Assembly: GCA_030691725.1 (NCBI GenBank)
Contig: JAUYDQ010000116.1
Coordinates: 1-9,795 of the forward strand
DNA length: 9,795 bases
From: Candidatus Omnitrophota bacterium
Lineage (GTDB): Bacteria; Omnitrophota; Gorgyraeia; Gygaellales; Profunditerraquicolaceae
Direction: 5' to 3'
Position numbers and translations under genes: made by a program
The notes under the pieces: model-generated
What the model was told of the DNA's origin: nothing
What the model saw: the letters and a program-made list of their open reading frames with translations, nothing else
Databases searched by the model: none
In this document: positions 1 through 7,146 of the stretch, one piece after another
How positions within the stretch are numbered: the first letter of the stretch is position 1
Layout: each line of letters starts with the position of its first letter

Positions 1-1
1 T

Positions 2-514
2 TTGGCAATCTGGCTGGAGGATAAAGGATCAATATTTTATTTTCAGGAAAGGGGTGGGAAAAATGGTGAGATTTTTAAGGGTATAAAATTTCGTTCGATG
101 ATACCTGAGGCGGAGAAAGACTTGGGCCCTGTGCAGGCCAAGAAGAATGACTCTCGCGATACAAAAATAGGCCGGATTTTGAGAAAAACTGCAATGGATG
201 AGCTTCCTCAACTGATAAATATTTTAAAAGGAGAGATGTCTTTTGTGGGGCCGCGGGCATTACGGCCAATGGAAACGGAGTTAACAGATGCCTCGCGTGT
301 CAGGGATATTTTTCATATTCCCGGTTTTGAAAAAAGGGCAAGCATACGGCCAGGACTTACAGGTGTAGCGCAAGTTTTTTCCTCGCGTAGTCTTGTGCGA
401 GAAGAGAAATTTAAATACGACTTATGGTATGTAGATAATATAAGTTTCTGGCTGGATATTAAACTCATTGCTAAATCAATCCTGGTAACCCTTAAAGTCG
501 GGTGGGATATATAG
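2..514 (+). CDS. Bacterial sugar transferase (undecaprenyl-phosphate sugar phosphotransferase), C-terminal part, 5' truncated
   Basis: Proteins of this family (PF02397; WcaJ, EpsL and PglC relatives) move a sugar-1-phosphate from a nucleotide sugar onto undecaprenyl phosphate at the inner membrane, starting exopolysaccharide or glycan synthesis. The 170 visible codons carry the family's catalytic core: F-Y-F-Q-E-R-G-G-K-N-G near residues 12-22, K-F-R-S-M at 29-33, the R-K-T-A-M-D-E-L-P-Q acidic motif at 61-70, G-E-M-S-F-V-G-P-R at 77-85, and P-G-L-T-G-V-A-Q at 117-124. The frame is already inside the domain at base 2, so the real start and any N-terminal membrane segments lie left of the window; the TTG there is not taken as a start. 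The stop is TAG at 512-514, inside a perfect palindrome. The following ATPase gene suggests the EpsB-like, exosortase-linked type, but the subfamily is inferred. The sugar substrate cannot be told. Confidence 0.9.
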   Translation: MAIWLEDKGSIFYFQERGGKNGEIFKGIKFRSMIPEAEKDLGPVQAKKNDSRDTKIGRILRKTAMDELPQLINILKGEMSFVGPRALRPMETELTDASRVRDIFHIPGFEKRASIRPGLTGVAQVFSSRSLVREEKFKYDLWYVDNISFWLDIKLIAKSILVTLKVGWDI

Positions 515-528
515 TTAACTATATATCC
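505..528. repeat. Perfect 24-bp palindrome across the sugar transferase stop codon
   Basis: The arms GGATATATAGTT (505-516) and AACTATATATCC (517-528) are exact reverse complements with no spacer. As RNA this gives a 10-bp stem with a TTAA loop. The stop codon TAG (512-514) lies in the left arm. No T-tract follows, so it is not a standard intrinsic terminator. It could protect the mRNA 3' end, act as a weak terminator, or bind a dimeric protein. Confidence 0.75.
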
Positions 529-571
529 AATCTCCGATGAGAGCGAGAACCGTCCCTGAATTACTTGCAAA

Positions 572-588
572 TCAAGGTTTTGCCTTGA
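572..588. repeat. Short inverted repeat overlapping the -35 box of the ATPase gene
   Basis: TCAAGG (572-577) and CCTTGA (583-588) form a 6-bp inverted repeat around TTTTG. The right arm overlaps the candidate -35 hexamer at 585-590, which is where a repressor operator would often sit. The repeat is short and could be chance. Confidence 0.35.
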
Positions 589-612
589 CAATAATTATAA
601 ATTTGTTAAGAT
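585..612 (+). promoter_or_regulatory. Candidate sigma-70-type promoter for the ExeA-like ATPase gene
   Basis: A perfect TTGACA (585-590) is followed after 16 bases by TAAGAT (607-612), which matches the -10 consensus at four of six positions. Transcription would start near 619, leaving a leader of only about nine bases before the ATG at 628. That fits the lack of a good Shine-Dalgarno sequence there. The -35 is strong and the -10 is only fair. Confidence 0.45.
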
Positions 613-627
613 TATATGGGATAAAGT

Positions 628-1482
628 ATGTACAAAGACTATTGGGGTTTTAAAGAGAAGCCATTTGAAAATACGCCTGACCCTCGTTTTTTGTATTATT
701 CCTCAAAACATAAAGAGGCGCTTATGCGGCTTCTCTATGCTGTCCGAGAAAAAAAGGGGGCGGCAATGCTTTCGGGAGAGTTTGGTTCAGGCAAGACTTT
801 GCTCAGTAGAGTATTGATGGCAAAGTTATTAAATGAAGATGACCACTATAAAGTGGCATTAATCCTAAACCCTGCTATACCCAAAAAAGATCTCCTGGCG
901 GAGATAGTTTATCAGTTCGGAGAGGAGATAACCAAAGAAGATAGAAAATTCACATTATTGCATAAATTGAACGACATACTTTATAGGAATATGAGCGATA
1001 AGAAACATAGCGTGATTATTATTGATGAAGCGCAAGCGATTAAAGACGAGTCCACTTTTGAAGAAATACGCCTGCTTTTAAATTTTCAATTAAACGAGAT
1101 GTTTCTGTTTACCTTGCTTTTGGTGGGACAACCAGAGTTAAAGGATAAGATAGATAAAATCCCTCAACTTAAACAGAGGCTAGCTATAAAATATCATCTT
1201 GGGACATTGGACCTTATGGAAACAGGCGAATACATCAGATACAGATGCCGCGTTGCCGGCAGAAAAGAGCCGCTTTTTTCTGATAAGGCAGTGGAGATTG
1301 TCTATGATGCTTCAGGCGGAATACCGCGAGAGATAAATAATATCTGTGATCTATGTTTAGTCATCGGGCTAGGTAATAAAGCTAACTTTATAGATGAAGC
1401 CATTGCTTTTCAGGTAATTAGAGATATGAAACCCGAAGCTGGCTTAACCCATAATCTAGACGGAGGAAAACAAAATGGTTAG
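628..1482 (+). CDS. ExeA/GspA-type AAA ATPase, exosortase or secretion locus type
   Basis: A 284-residue P-loop ATPase of the ExeA/GspA group (AAA_22). Family members power assembly of envelope secretion machinery, and one branch is found beside polysaccharide genes in PEP-CTERM/exosortase loci. The N-terminal M-Y-K-D-Y-W-G-F-K-E-K-P-F opening is typical. The Walker A motif is G-E-F-G-S-G-K-T (50-57), Walker B is V-I-I-I-D-E-A (129-135), a sensor-1-like stretch L-V-G-Q-P-E-L sits at 165-171, Q-R-L follows at 183-185, and G-G-I-P-R-E-I-N at 230-237 resembles sensor 2. I see no C-terminal membrane or peptidoglycan-binding domain of the kind longer ExeA proteins carry, so this is the short soluble form. 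It lies after the sugar transferase gene and overlaps the HD-GYP gene by 8 bp. The ribosome site before 628 is weak. Confidence 0.88.
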   Translation: MYKDYWGFKEKPFENTPDPRFLYYSSKHKEALMRLLYAVREKKGAAMLSGEFGSGKTLLSRVLMAKLLNEDDHYKVALILNPAIPKKDLLAEIVYQFGEEITKEDRKFTLLHKLNDILYRNMSDKKHSVIIIDEAQAIKDESTFEEIRLLLNFQLNEMFLFTLLLVGQPELKDKIDKIPQLKQRLAIKYHLGTLDLMETGEYIRYRCRVAGRKEPLFSDKAVEIVYDASGGIPREINNICDLCLVIGLGNKANFIDEAIAFQVIRDMKPEAGLTHNLDGGKQNG

Positions 1483-2611
1483 GATATCGGATATATTAAA
1501 GCAAAGAGGGGAATTTCCCGAACCCGAGCCTCCTGGAAAGAAAAAATCAGAAGAGTCTGCAAAAGAAAAACTCCCAGAATATACTGAAAAGATAGAAACT
1601 AGGGCTGGGGAAGGTGCGCATATTAGTAACGCTATGGCAGGTGGAGAGGCCGGGGCGGAAAAAGAAATGCAGGTGGCAAGAGCAATATACCATATGCAAC
1701 TTGACCTGGAGGAATCAAAAAGGATTTATCAACGCGCATTGGAAATTATAAAAGAGATTTTAGATAAAATAGAGTCTAAAACTACTCCGTCAGACCTAAA
1801 AGGAGTATATGAGATTGTCAACGTTATAGCTGACCGCATAGTCTTAGGTGATAAGGAATTGATTGCTCTTACCACCGGGGGTTATTCAGAAGATAGTTAC
1901 CTGTATGTACACTTGGTTAATGTTTGTATTCTTTCCCTAGATATAGGATTAGGTTTAGGTTACAATAAATCCAGACTCAATGAATTAGGCGTGGGTGCGT
2001 TTCTACATGATATAGGTATGATAAAAGTTATGGATATTGCCCAGCAGCCGCGCCAATTAAATGAGCACGAATTAGAGGAGATAAAAAAACACCCTATTTA
2101 TGGCAGTGATATCTTAAGTAAGATAGAGAATATCCAGAAGGGAGTTATCTATGTAGTTAAACAGGAACATGAAAGAATCAATGGTACAGGTTATCCAGAG
2201 GGCCTAAAAGATGACCAGATAGACGAATACGCCAAGATCGTGGCCATAGTAGATGTTTATGAGGCCTTGATTCATCTCCGCTCTTACCGGGACGGCATCT
2301 CTCCTCATGAGGCAGTAAAGGAGTTGTTAAAGATAAATACCACCATGTTTTTTGAACCAAGGATTCTTAAGGTCTTCATAAATAGAATAGGTCTTTATCC
2401 CGTAGGCTGTTGGGTAGAATTAAATACGGGTGAAATTGGCAAGGTTATTTTCTCCAATGAGGATTCGCCTTTAAGGCCTAAGGTCAATATAGTTTTTAGT
2501 CCTGAGAAAAAAAAATTGCCCCAGACAAAATTAATGGATCTCTCTAAACATACTAATGTCTACATCAAACGTAGTATAAATCCCCAAAAGTCAGATTTGA
2601 AGTTTGAATAA
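1475..2611 (+). CDS. HD-GYP domain protein, probable cyclic-di-GMP phosphodiesterase, variant motif
   Basis: A 378-residue protein. Residues 1-65 are charged, low in complexity and probably disordered; about 65-105 looks helical and may be a coiled coil; the HD-GYP domain covers about 110-305. Visible metal-ligand candidates are H146, H178-D179 in F-L-H-D-I-G, H206 in K-H-P-I-Y-G, H232, and D260 in I-V-D-V-Y-E-A-L, with the G-Y-P signature at 239-241. The usual H-H-E-x-x-D-G-x-G-Y-P reads E-H-E-R-I-N-G-T-G-Y-P, so the first His is Glu (231) and the Asp is Asn (235). Activity may be changed. The tail (about 306-378, Y-P-V-G-C-W-V-E-L-N-T-G-E) is the extension common after such domains. No receiver or sensor domain is present. 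The ATG has a good GGAGG at 1462-1466 and overlaps the ATPase stop (ATGGTTAG), so the two are probably co-translated. Confidence 0.88.
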   Translation: MVRISDILKQRGEFPEPEPPGKKKSEESAKEKLPEYTEKIETRAGEGAHISNAMAGGEAGAEKEMQVARAIYHMQLDLEESKRIYQRALEIIKEILDKIESKTTPSDLKGVYEIVNVIADRIVLGDKELIALTTGGYSEDSYLYVHLVNVCILSLDIGLGLGYNKSRLNELGVGAFLHDIGMIKVMDIAQQPRQLNEHELEEIKKHPIYGSDILSKIENIQKGVIYVVKQEHERINGTGYPEGLKDDQIDEYAKIVAIVDVYEALIHLRSYRDGISPHEAVKELLKINTTMFFEPRILKVFINRIGLYPVGCWVELNTGEIGKVIFSNEDSPLRPKVNIVFSPEKKKLPQTKLMDLSKHTNVYIKRSINPQKSDLKFE

Positions 2612-2628
2612 ATAATATGCGCTGAATC

Positions 2629-2791
2629 ATTGTCTTTTTTTTATGGTGTAGGAAAGTATAAAGCACTTTCTTGAAACCAATCAGAAAATCGCATTGAAGT
2701 TATGGCTTTGGCTAAAGGAAGCCAAACCATTGTTCCCCAACTTATCGCCGAAGGCGATTTTCTTGAGAGCGTAACTGCGCATTTGGGATAA
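2629..2791 (+). pseudogene. Probable decayed glutaredoxin/mycoredoxin-like gene, three frames
   Basis: Three neighbouring pieces in different frames together resemble a small thioredoxin-fold protein. From 2629 one frame reads I-V-F-F-L-W-C-R-K-V and then stops. From 2661 the next reads K-H-F-L-E-T-N-Q. From about 2675 the third reads N-Q-S-E-N-R-I-E-V-M-A-L-A-K-G-S, then Q-T-I-V-P-Q-L-I-A-E-G-D-F-L-E, ending at TAA 2789-2791. In glutaredoxins the order is W-C-x-x-C, a helix ending F-L-E, then V-M-x-x-x-x-G-S-x-T-V-P with the cis-proline, and a D/E-G turn. Here the C-x-x-C is missing and the middle is about ten residues short, as expected for a gene broken by small deletions. The last piece alone has an ATG (2702) but no Shine-Dalgarno sequence. 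The resemblance is from memory of the family and chance similarity remains possible. Confidence 0.4.
2702..2730 (+). repeat. Hairpin-forming inverted repeat in the spacer
   Basis: ATGG (2702-2705) and TTTGGCT (2707-2713) pair with AGCCAAA (2720-2726) and CCAT (2727-2730), giving 11 pairs with one bulged C and a six-base loop. A smaller hairpin, ATCGCC-gaa-GGCGAT, follows at 2744-2758 and ends in TTTT. Both lie inside the apparent glutaredoxin remnant, so they may be coincidental. Confidence 0.5.
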
Positions 2792-2821
2792 GAAAGATAA
2801 GGCTTTATTTTGAAGATTTTT

Positions 2822-2858
2822 GCCCTGGTAGAGTTTAACCAGGGCTTTTATTTTATTT
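2822..2858 (+). terminator. Intrinsic terminator before the purine operon
   Basis: GCCCTGGT (2822-2829) pairs perfectly with ACCAGGGC (2838-2845) around an eight-base loop. It is followed by the T-rich run TTTTATTTTATTT (2846-2858). This is a textbook Rho-independent terminator for transcripts coming from the HD-GYP side. The T-tract runs directly into the -35 box of the next promoter. Confidence 0.9.
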
Positions 2859-2885
2859 GCCAGAATTTAAGATTTCTGCTATAAT
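2857..2885 (+). promoter_or_regulatory. Strong sigma-70-type promoter with extended -10, purine operon
   Basis: TTGCCA (2857-2862, five of six to consensus) and TATAAT (2880-2885, perfect) are separated by 17 bases. The TG at 2877-2878 makes an extended -10. Transcription should start near 2892, giving a leader of about 24 bases that holds AAGGAGG (2905-2911) just before the purB ATG. The short leader leaves no room for a purine riboswitch, so any purine control would have to be a repressor site over the promoter; I see no clear PurR-type palindrome. Confidence 0.85.
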
Positions 2886-2915
2886 AAATTCTCTTTCAAG
2901 ACATAAGGAGGCGGT

Positions 2916-4208
2916 ATGATTGAACGTTATAGTTTACCCCAAATGACGAATATCTGGAAGGAAGAATCCAGGTTTAAGATTATGCTAGATATAGAACTGC
3001 TTACCTTAGATGCGCTCACCCGACAAAAAAAGGTTCCCCGAAATGCCTTCCAGAGAATCAAGAAAAAGGCTAGGTTTAATCTCTCCCAGATTAAGAAAAT
3101 AGAAGCAAAGACACAACATGATGTGGTAGCATTCGTCGCTAACTTAGCGCAAAATATGGGGCCGGATGCCCAATATCTGCATCTAGGCCTTACCTCTTCA
3201 GACCTTTTAGACACGGCTTTAGGGGTACAACTCAAAGCCGCATCCGGGATATTAATCGCGGACTTAAATAGACTGCTTAATTTACTGGCTAAGAAGGCCA
3301 GGAAATATAGAGAGATGGTTTGTATTGGCAGGACCCATGGGGTGCACGCTGAGCCAATTACCTTTGGTCTGAAACTTGCGCTTTGGTTTGATGAGACCAA
3401 ACGCAATTTAGAGAGATTATTGCAGGCAAAAGAGGCAGTCTCCATCGGAAAGATTTCCGGTGCTGTAGGTACGTATGCCCATATTGAGCCGGAAGTAGAG
3501 GCTTTTGTCTGTAAGAAACTGGGGCTTAAACCAGCGCGCATTTCTACGCAGGTTATACAAAGGGATGTATACGCCCAATATATGGCTACTTTGGCCATTA
3601 TCGGCTCTTCTTTAGAGAAATTTGCTACAGAGATAAGGCATCTGCAAAGAACCGAGGTTCAAGAAGCAGAAGAGCCCTTTGGTAAAGGCCAAAAAGGTTC
3701 ATCCGCTATGCCGCATAAAAGGAACCCGGTCATCTGTGAAAGGATATGCGGCTTAAGCCGGATTTTGCGGGCGAATGCTCTTGCGAGTTTGGAGAGCGTG
3801 ACCTTGTGGCATGAGCGGGATATCAGCCATTCCTCGGTAGAACGCGTGATTATGCCGGATTCTTCGATTCTCTTGGATTATATACTGAATAAATTTATTG
3901 AGGTTATCGATGGGCTCGTGGTTTACCCGGAAAATATGTTGGCGAATTTAGTGAAGACAAAAGGTTTAATTTTCTCCCAAAGGGTCCTTTTAGAATTAAT
4001 GCAGAAGGGCCTCAGCCGCGAGAAGGCCTATGATTTGGTACAGAGGTGTGCGATGAAGGCCTGGAGGCAAACTGTAGATTTTAAGGAAACTCTTTTAAAA
4101 GACAGAGAGGTCCTGCGTTACCTTCACCGAGAAGACTTAGACAGAATTTTTAACCTGGATTATTACTTGCGTCACGTAAATAAAATTTTTAAGAATGTCG
4201 GGTTATAA
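2916..4208 (+). CDS. purB: Adenylosuccinate lyase
   Basis: This homotetrameric cytosolic lyase releases fumarate at two steps of purine synthesis: SAICAR to AICAR, and adenylosuccinate to AMP. The 430-residue length is usual for the short bacterial type (B. subtilis or T. maritima class). Key motifs are T-Q-H-D-V with H68, Y-L-H-L-G-L-T-S-S-D with H89, G-R-T-H-G with H141, and the fumarase/lyase signature S-S-A-M-P-H-K-R-N-P at 262-271, whose serine loop supplies the catalytic base. H68, H89 and H141 fall at the numbers I recall for the B. subtilis enzyme. The ATG is supported by AAGGAGG four bases upstream. It is the first gene of the purine operon, directly behind a strong promoter; 42 bases separate it from purSL. 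Nothing is missing. Confidence 0.97.
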   Translation: MIERYSLPQMTNIWKEESRFKIMLDIELLTLDALTRQKKVPRNAFQRIKKKARFNLSQIKKIEAKTQHDVVAFVANLAQNMGPDAQYLHLGLTSSDLLDTALGVQLKAASGILIADLNRLLNLLAKKARKYREMVCIGRTHGVHAEPITFGLKLALWFDETKRNLERLLQAKEAVSIGKISGAVGTYAHIEPEVEAFVCKKLGLKPARISTQVIQRDVYAQYMATLAIIGSSLEKFATEIRHLQRTEVQEAEEPFGKGQKGSSAMPHKRNPVICERICGLSRILRANALASLESVTLWHERDISHSSVERVIMPDSSILLDYILNKFIEVIDGLVVYPENMLANLVKTKGLIFSQRVLLELMQKGLSREKAYDLVQRCAMKAWRQTVDFKETLLKDREVLRYLHREDLDRIFNLDYYLRHVNKIFKNVGL

Positions 4209-4250
4209 GTAGGCCCGCCGTCAGATAATCCCCTGTTCAGTAAAAGATTT

Positions 4251-7145
4251 ATGATTTGGCATATTGAGCTCAGAGATAAGCCAGGCGTCTTTGATGCCGT
4301 AGGCAGCGGTATTGAAAAAGACATCCGCGACTTAGGAATAAGTTCTGTAGAAAAGGTCCGTTTTGCGCAGGTCTATATCCTCGAGGGTGACATATCGCAA
4401 GAGAAGGTAAGATTAATTTCAGAACAGCTTCTGGTAGATAAAGTTGCTCAAGAGTATAGCCTTAAGCCGCTTACCTACAATCCCCAGGAATACCACACCA
4501 TAGAAGTAGCTTATAACCTTGGCGTAATGGACCCCGTAGAAGAATCTGCCTTAAAAGGGATAAGGGACCTCAGGATAGACGGCATAAAATCCATCAGGAC
4601 AGCCAAGAAGTATATTCTTAAAGGCAGGCTCACGGATACGCAACTCAAGACTATTTCCGAGAAGCTGCTTTATAATAAATTAATTCAACACATAGCAGAG
4701 CCGCACGTCAGGCGCCGCACGTCACACGCCGTTGATATTGGTTATCAGTTTAATTTAATCACCGTAGATTTATTAGAAGCTTCAGATGGAAAACTGAAGA
4801 AAATCTCTAAAGACGGTCAATTGTTCTTGAATCTGGCAGAGATGCGTAGCATCAAGGATTACTTCAAAAAATTAAAACGCAATCCCACTGACTGCGAACT
4901 AGAAACTATTGCCCAGACCTGGTCTGAGCACTGCGGACACAAGACCTTCAAAGGTTTAATAGACTATAGAGAAAAAATAAGCGACGGCAAACCAAAAAGA
5001 AAAAAAATTAATAATTTGTTAAAGTCCACAATTATGCGCGTGACCAAGGAATTGAAAAAACCCTGGTGCGTATCTGTATTTAAGGATAATTCTGGCGTAA
5101 TCAGATTCAATGACAAATATAATGTCTGTTTTAAGGTAGAGACGCATAATCATCCTTCGGCTTTAGAGCCTTTTGGCGGTGCCAATACGGGTATCGGGGG
5201 AGTCATCCGAGACTCTTTAGGCACAGGCCTGGGCGCAAAACCTATTCTGAATACCGATGTTTTTTGTTTTGGCCCACCGGATTATCCCTTTAATAGACTA
5301 CCTGCTGGTACCTTGCATCCTAAACGCATTATGAAGGGTGTAGTCTCAGGAGTACGCGATTATGGCAATAAAATGGGAATACCCACAGTCAACGGAGCAA
5401 TACTTTTTCATGAGAGGTTTGTGGGGAATCCTTTAGTGTATTGCGGTACAGTAGGAATTATGCCTAAAGAGAAATCTTTTAAACAAGCGCAAAAAGGTGA
5501 CCTCGTTGTTCTGGTGGGTGGCAGAACCGGAAGAGACGGGATACACGGCGCTACCTTTTCCTCCGGCGAATTGACGCATGAATCAGAAAAAATTTCCAGC
5601 GGCGCAGTCCAAATAGGCAACCCTATCCAGGAAAAGAAGATGGTGGATACTATCTTACAGGTGCGCGATAAAAACTTATACAGCGCAATTACTGATTGCG
5701 GCGGCGGCGGCCTGTCCAGTGCAGTTGGTGAAATGGGTCAGGATTTAGGGGTGAAGGTAGATTTAGAAAAAGTCCCCTTAAAATACCAGGGTTTATCTTA
5801 TACGGAAATCTGGATTTCTGAATCGCAGGAGAGGATGATACTTTCTGTAGCGAAAGAAAATATTGTTCAATTAAGAGAGGTTTTTCATCAAGAGAATGTC
5901 GAAGCGGCGGTAATCGGAGAGTTTACGAACACAAAAAGATTACAGCTTTACTATAGAGATAATTTGGTTTGCGATTTGGATATGCAGTTCCTCCATAGGG
6001 GCTCACCTAAAATAGAGAAAAAAGCAGTATTCATCCAGCCTAAACATAAGGAACCAAAATTTTCTTGTCCTGTAGACTTGACTTCTTATTTATTAAAACT
6101 ACTTTCGCATTATGATATCTGTTCTAAAGAATGGGTCATCCGGCAATATGACCATGAGGTGCAAGGTGGTTCGGTCTTAAAACCTTTGGTGGGCATTGCT
6201 AATGACGGCCCTTCTGATGCCAGTGTAGTCAAGCCAATCTTAGATTCTAAAAAAGGTATAATTATATCTTGCGGTATAAATTTTAGATTTGGTTTTATTG
6301 ACCCTTACTGGATGGCTGCAGGATGCATTGACGAGGCCCTTCGCCAGATAATTGCTGTGGGCGGTTCCTTAAAAGAAGTAGCGCTCTTAGATAATTTCTG
6401 CTGGGGCAATCCTGACAAGCCTGATAGATTAGGAACCCTGGTGAGGGCAGCTTATGGTTGTTATGATATGGCCAAAGCCTTGGGAGCGCCTTTTATCTCA
6501 GGCAAAGATAGCCTGAATAATGAATACACGGTAAAAAATAAGTCCATGGCTATACCGGGGACACTGCTTATTTCCGCGATAGCCGTGATAGAAGATACCC
6601 ATAAAACTATTTCTATGTACACAAAACGCACTGGAGATTTAATTTATGTGGTCGGCCTTACTTTTGATGAATTGGGGGGGTCGCATTATTATGATATATT
6701 AGGTTTTATAGGTAATAATGCGCCCAAGGTATTTCCTCAGAAAGCAAAATCTACTTTTGAGGCATTAAGCAAGGCTTCTTCCTTAGGTTTAATTAAAGCC
6801 ATGCATGACTGCTCAGAAGGTGGCATCGGAGTTTGTGCAGCGGAGATGGCTTTTTCTGGCGGATTAGGAATGGAAATATTCCTGGGCGAAGCCCCCTTTA
6901 ACTCTAAATCTTGGAAAAGAAACGATTTTATTTTATTCTCCGAGTCAAACTCCCGATTCATCGTGGAGGTAGAAAAGAAAAAGCAAAAAGCATTTGAGAA
7001 AACCTTAAAAGGTATTCCTTTGGGTTTAATCGGTTGCGTGAACGCAAATAAAGAATTTAAAGTCTACGGATTAGACGGTAAAATTTGTCTAAAAGCCAGG
7101 ATTGATGCATTAAAAGAGGCCTGGCAGAAACCATTGAGGTGGTAG
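4251..7145 (+). CDS. purSL: Phosphoribosylformylglycinamidine synthase, PurS-PurL fusion (PurSL)
   Basis: A 964-residue synthetase subunit that uses ATP and ammonia to convert FGAR to FGAM. Residues 1-74 and about 81-155 are two PurS-like repeats (compare V-Y-I-L-E-G at 41-46 with K-Y-I-L-K-G at 120-125), so it carries its own PurS pair. The linker and catalytic parts follow: T-W-S-E-H-C-G-H-K-T-F at 223-233, K-V-E-T-H-N-H-P-S-A at 295-304, G-G-A-N-T-G-I-G-G at 309-317, G-G-R-T-G-R-D-G-I-H at 423-432, and T-D-C-G-G-G-G-L-S-S at 481-490; the second half repeats the fold, with S-G-K-D-S-L-N-N-E and H-D-C-S-E-G-G-I-G. There is no C-terminal glutaminase domain; PurQ is encoded separately downstream. 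The start has no clear Shine-Dalgarno sequence. It lies in the same frame as purB with only the purB TAA between them. No better start is seen. Confidence 0.95.
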   Translation: MIWHIELRDKPGVFDAVGSGIEKDIRDLGISSVEKVRFAQVYILEGDISQEKVRLISEQLLVDKVAQEYSLKPLTYNPQEYHTIEVAYNLGVMDPVEESALKGIRDLRIDGIKSIRTAKKYILKGRLTDTQLKTISEKLLYNKLIQHIAEPHVRRRTSHAVDIGYQFNLITVDLLEASDGKLKKISKDGQLFLNLAEMRSIKDYFKKLKRNPTDCELETIAQTWSEHCGHKTFKGLIDYREKISDGKPKRKKINNLLKSTIMRVTKELKKPWCVSVFKDNSGVIRFNDKYNVCFKVETHNHPSALEPFGGANTGIGGVIRDSLGTGLGAKPILNTDVFCFGPPDYPFNRLPAGTLHPKRIMKGVVSGVRDYGNKMGIPTVNGAILFHERFVGNPLVYCGTVGIMPKEKSFKQAQKGDLVVLVGGRTGRDGIHGATFSSGELTHESEKISSGAVQIGNPIQEKKMVDTILQVRDKNLYSAITDCGGGGLSSAVGEMGQDLGVKVDLEKVPLKYQGLSYTEIWISESQERMILSVAKENIVQLREVFHQENVEAAVIGEFTNTKRLQLYYRDNLVCDLDMQFLHRGSPKIEKKAVFIQPKHKEPKFSCPVDLTSYLLKLLSHYDICSKEWVIRQYDHEVQGGSVLKPLVGIANDGPSDASVVKPILDSKKGIIISCGINFRFGFIDPYWMAAGCIDEALRQIIAVGGSLKEVALLDNFCWGNPDKPDRLGTLVRAAYGCYDMAKALGAPFISGKDSLNNEYTVKNKSMAIPGTLLISAIAVIEDTHKTISMYTKRTGDLIYVVGLTFDELGGSHYYDILGFIGNNAPKVFPQKAKSTFEALSKASSLGLIKAMHDCSEGGIGVCAAEMAFSGGLGMEIFLGEAPFNSKSWKRNDFILFSESNSRFIVEVEKKKQKAFEKTLKGIPLGLIGCVNANKEFKVYGLDGKICLKARIDALKEAWQKPLRW

Positions 7146-7146
7146 A

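Noticed and set aside
2635..2642. Run of eight T after the HD-GYP gene as a terminator
   Set aside because: No stable stem precedes it. The convincing terminator is at 2822-2858.
2672..2674. TGA in the spacer as a second selenocysteine codon
   Set aside because: The frame before it reads Y-K-A-L-S and lacks a C-x-x-C or U-x-x-C context or a start. The glutaredoxin-like signal changes frame here, so decay is simpler.
2702..2791. Functional 29-residue small protein from the ATG at 2702
   Set aside because: There is no Shine-Dalgarno sequence. The peptide looks like the tail of a larger thioredoxin-fold protein whose upstream parts lie in other frames.
2886..2915. Purine riboswitch in the purB leader
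   Set aside because: The promoter leaves only about 24 bases of leader, too short for an aptamer.
2927..3598. Long minus-strand open frame opposite purB (223 codons)
   Set aside because: It is a shadow of the purB frame with no recognisable family, and it lies wholly inside a well-conserved gene.
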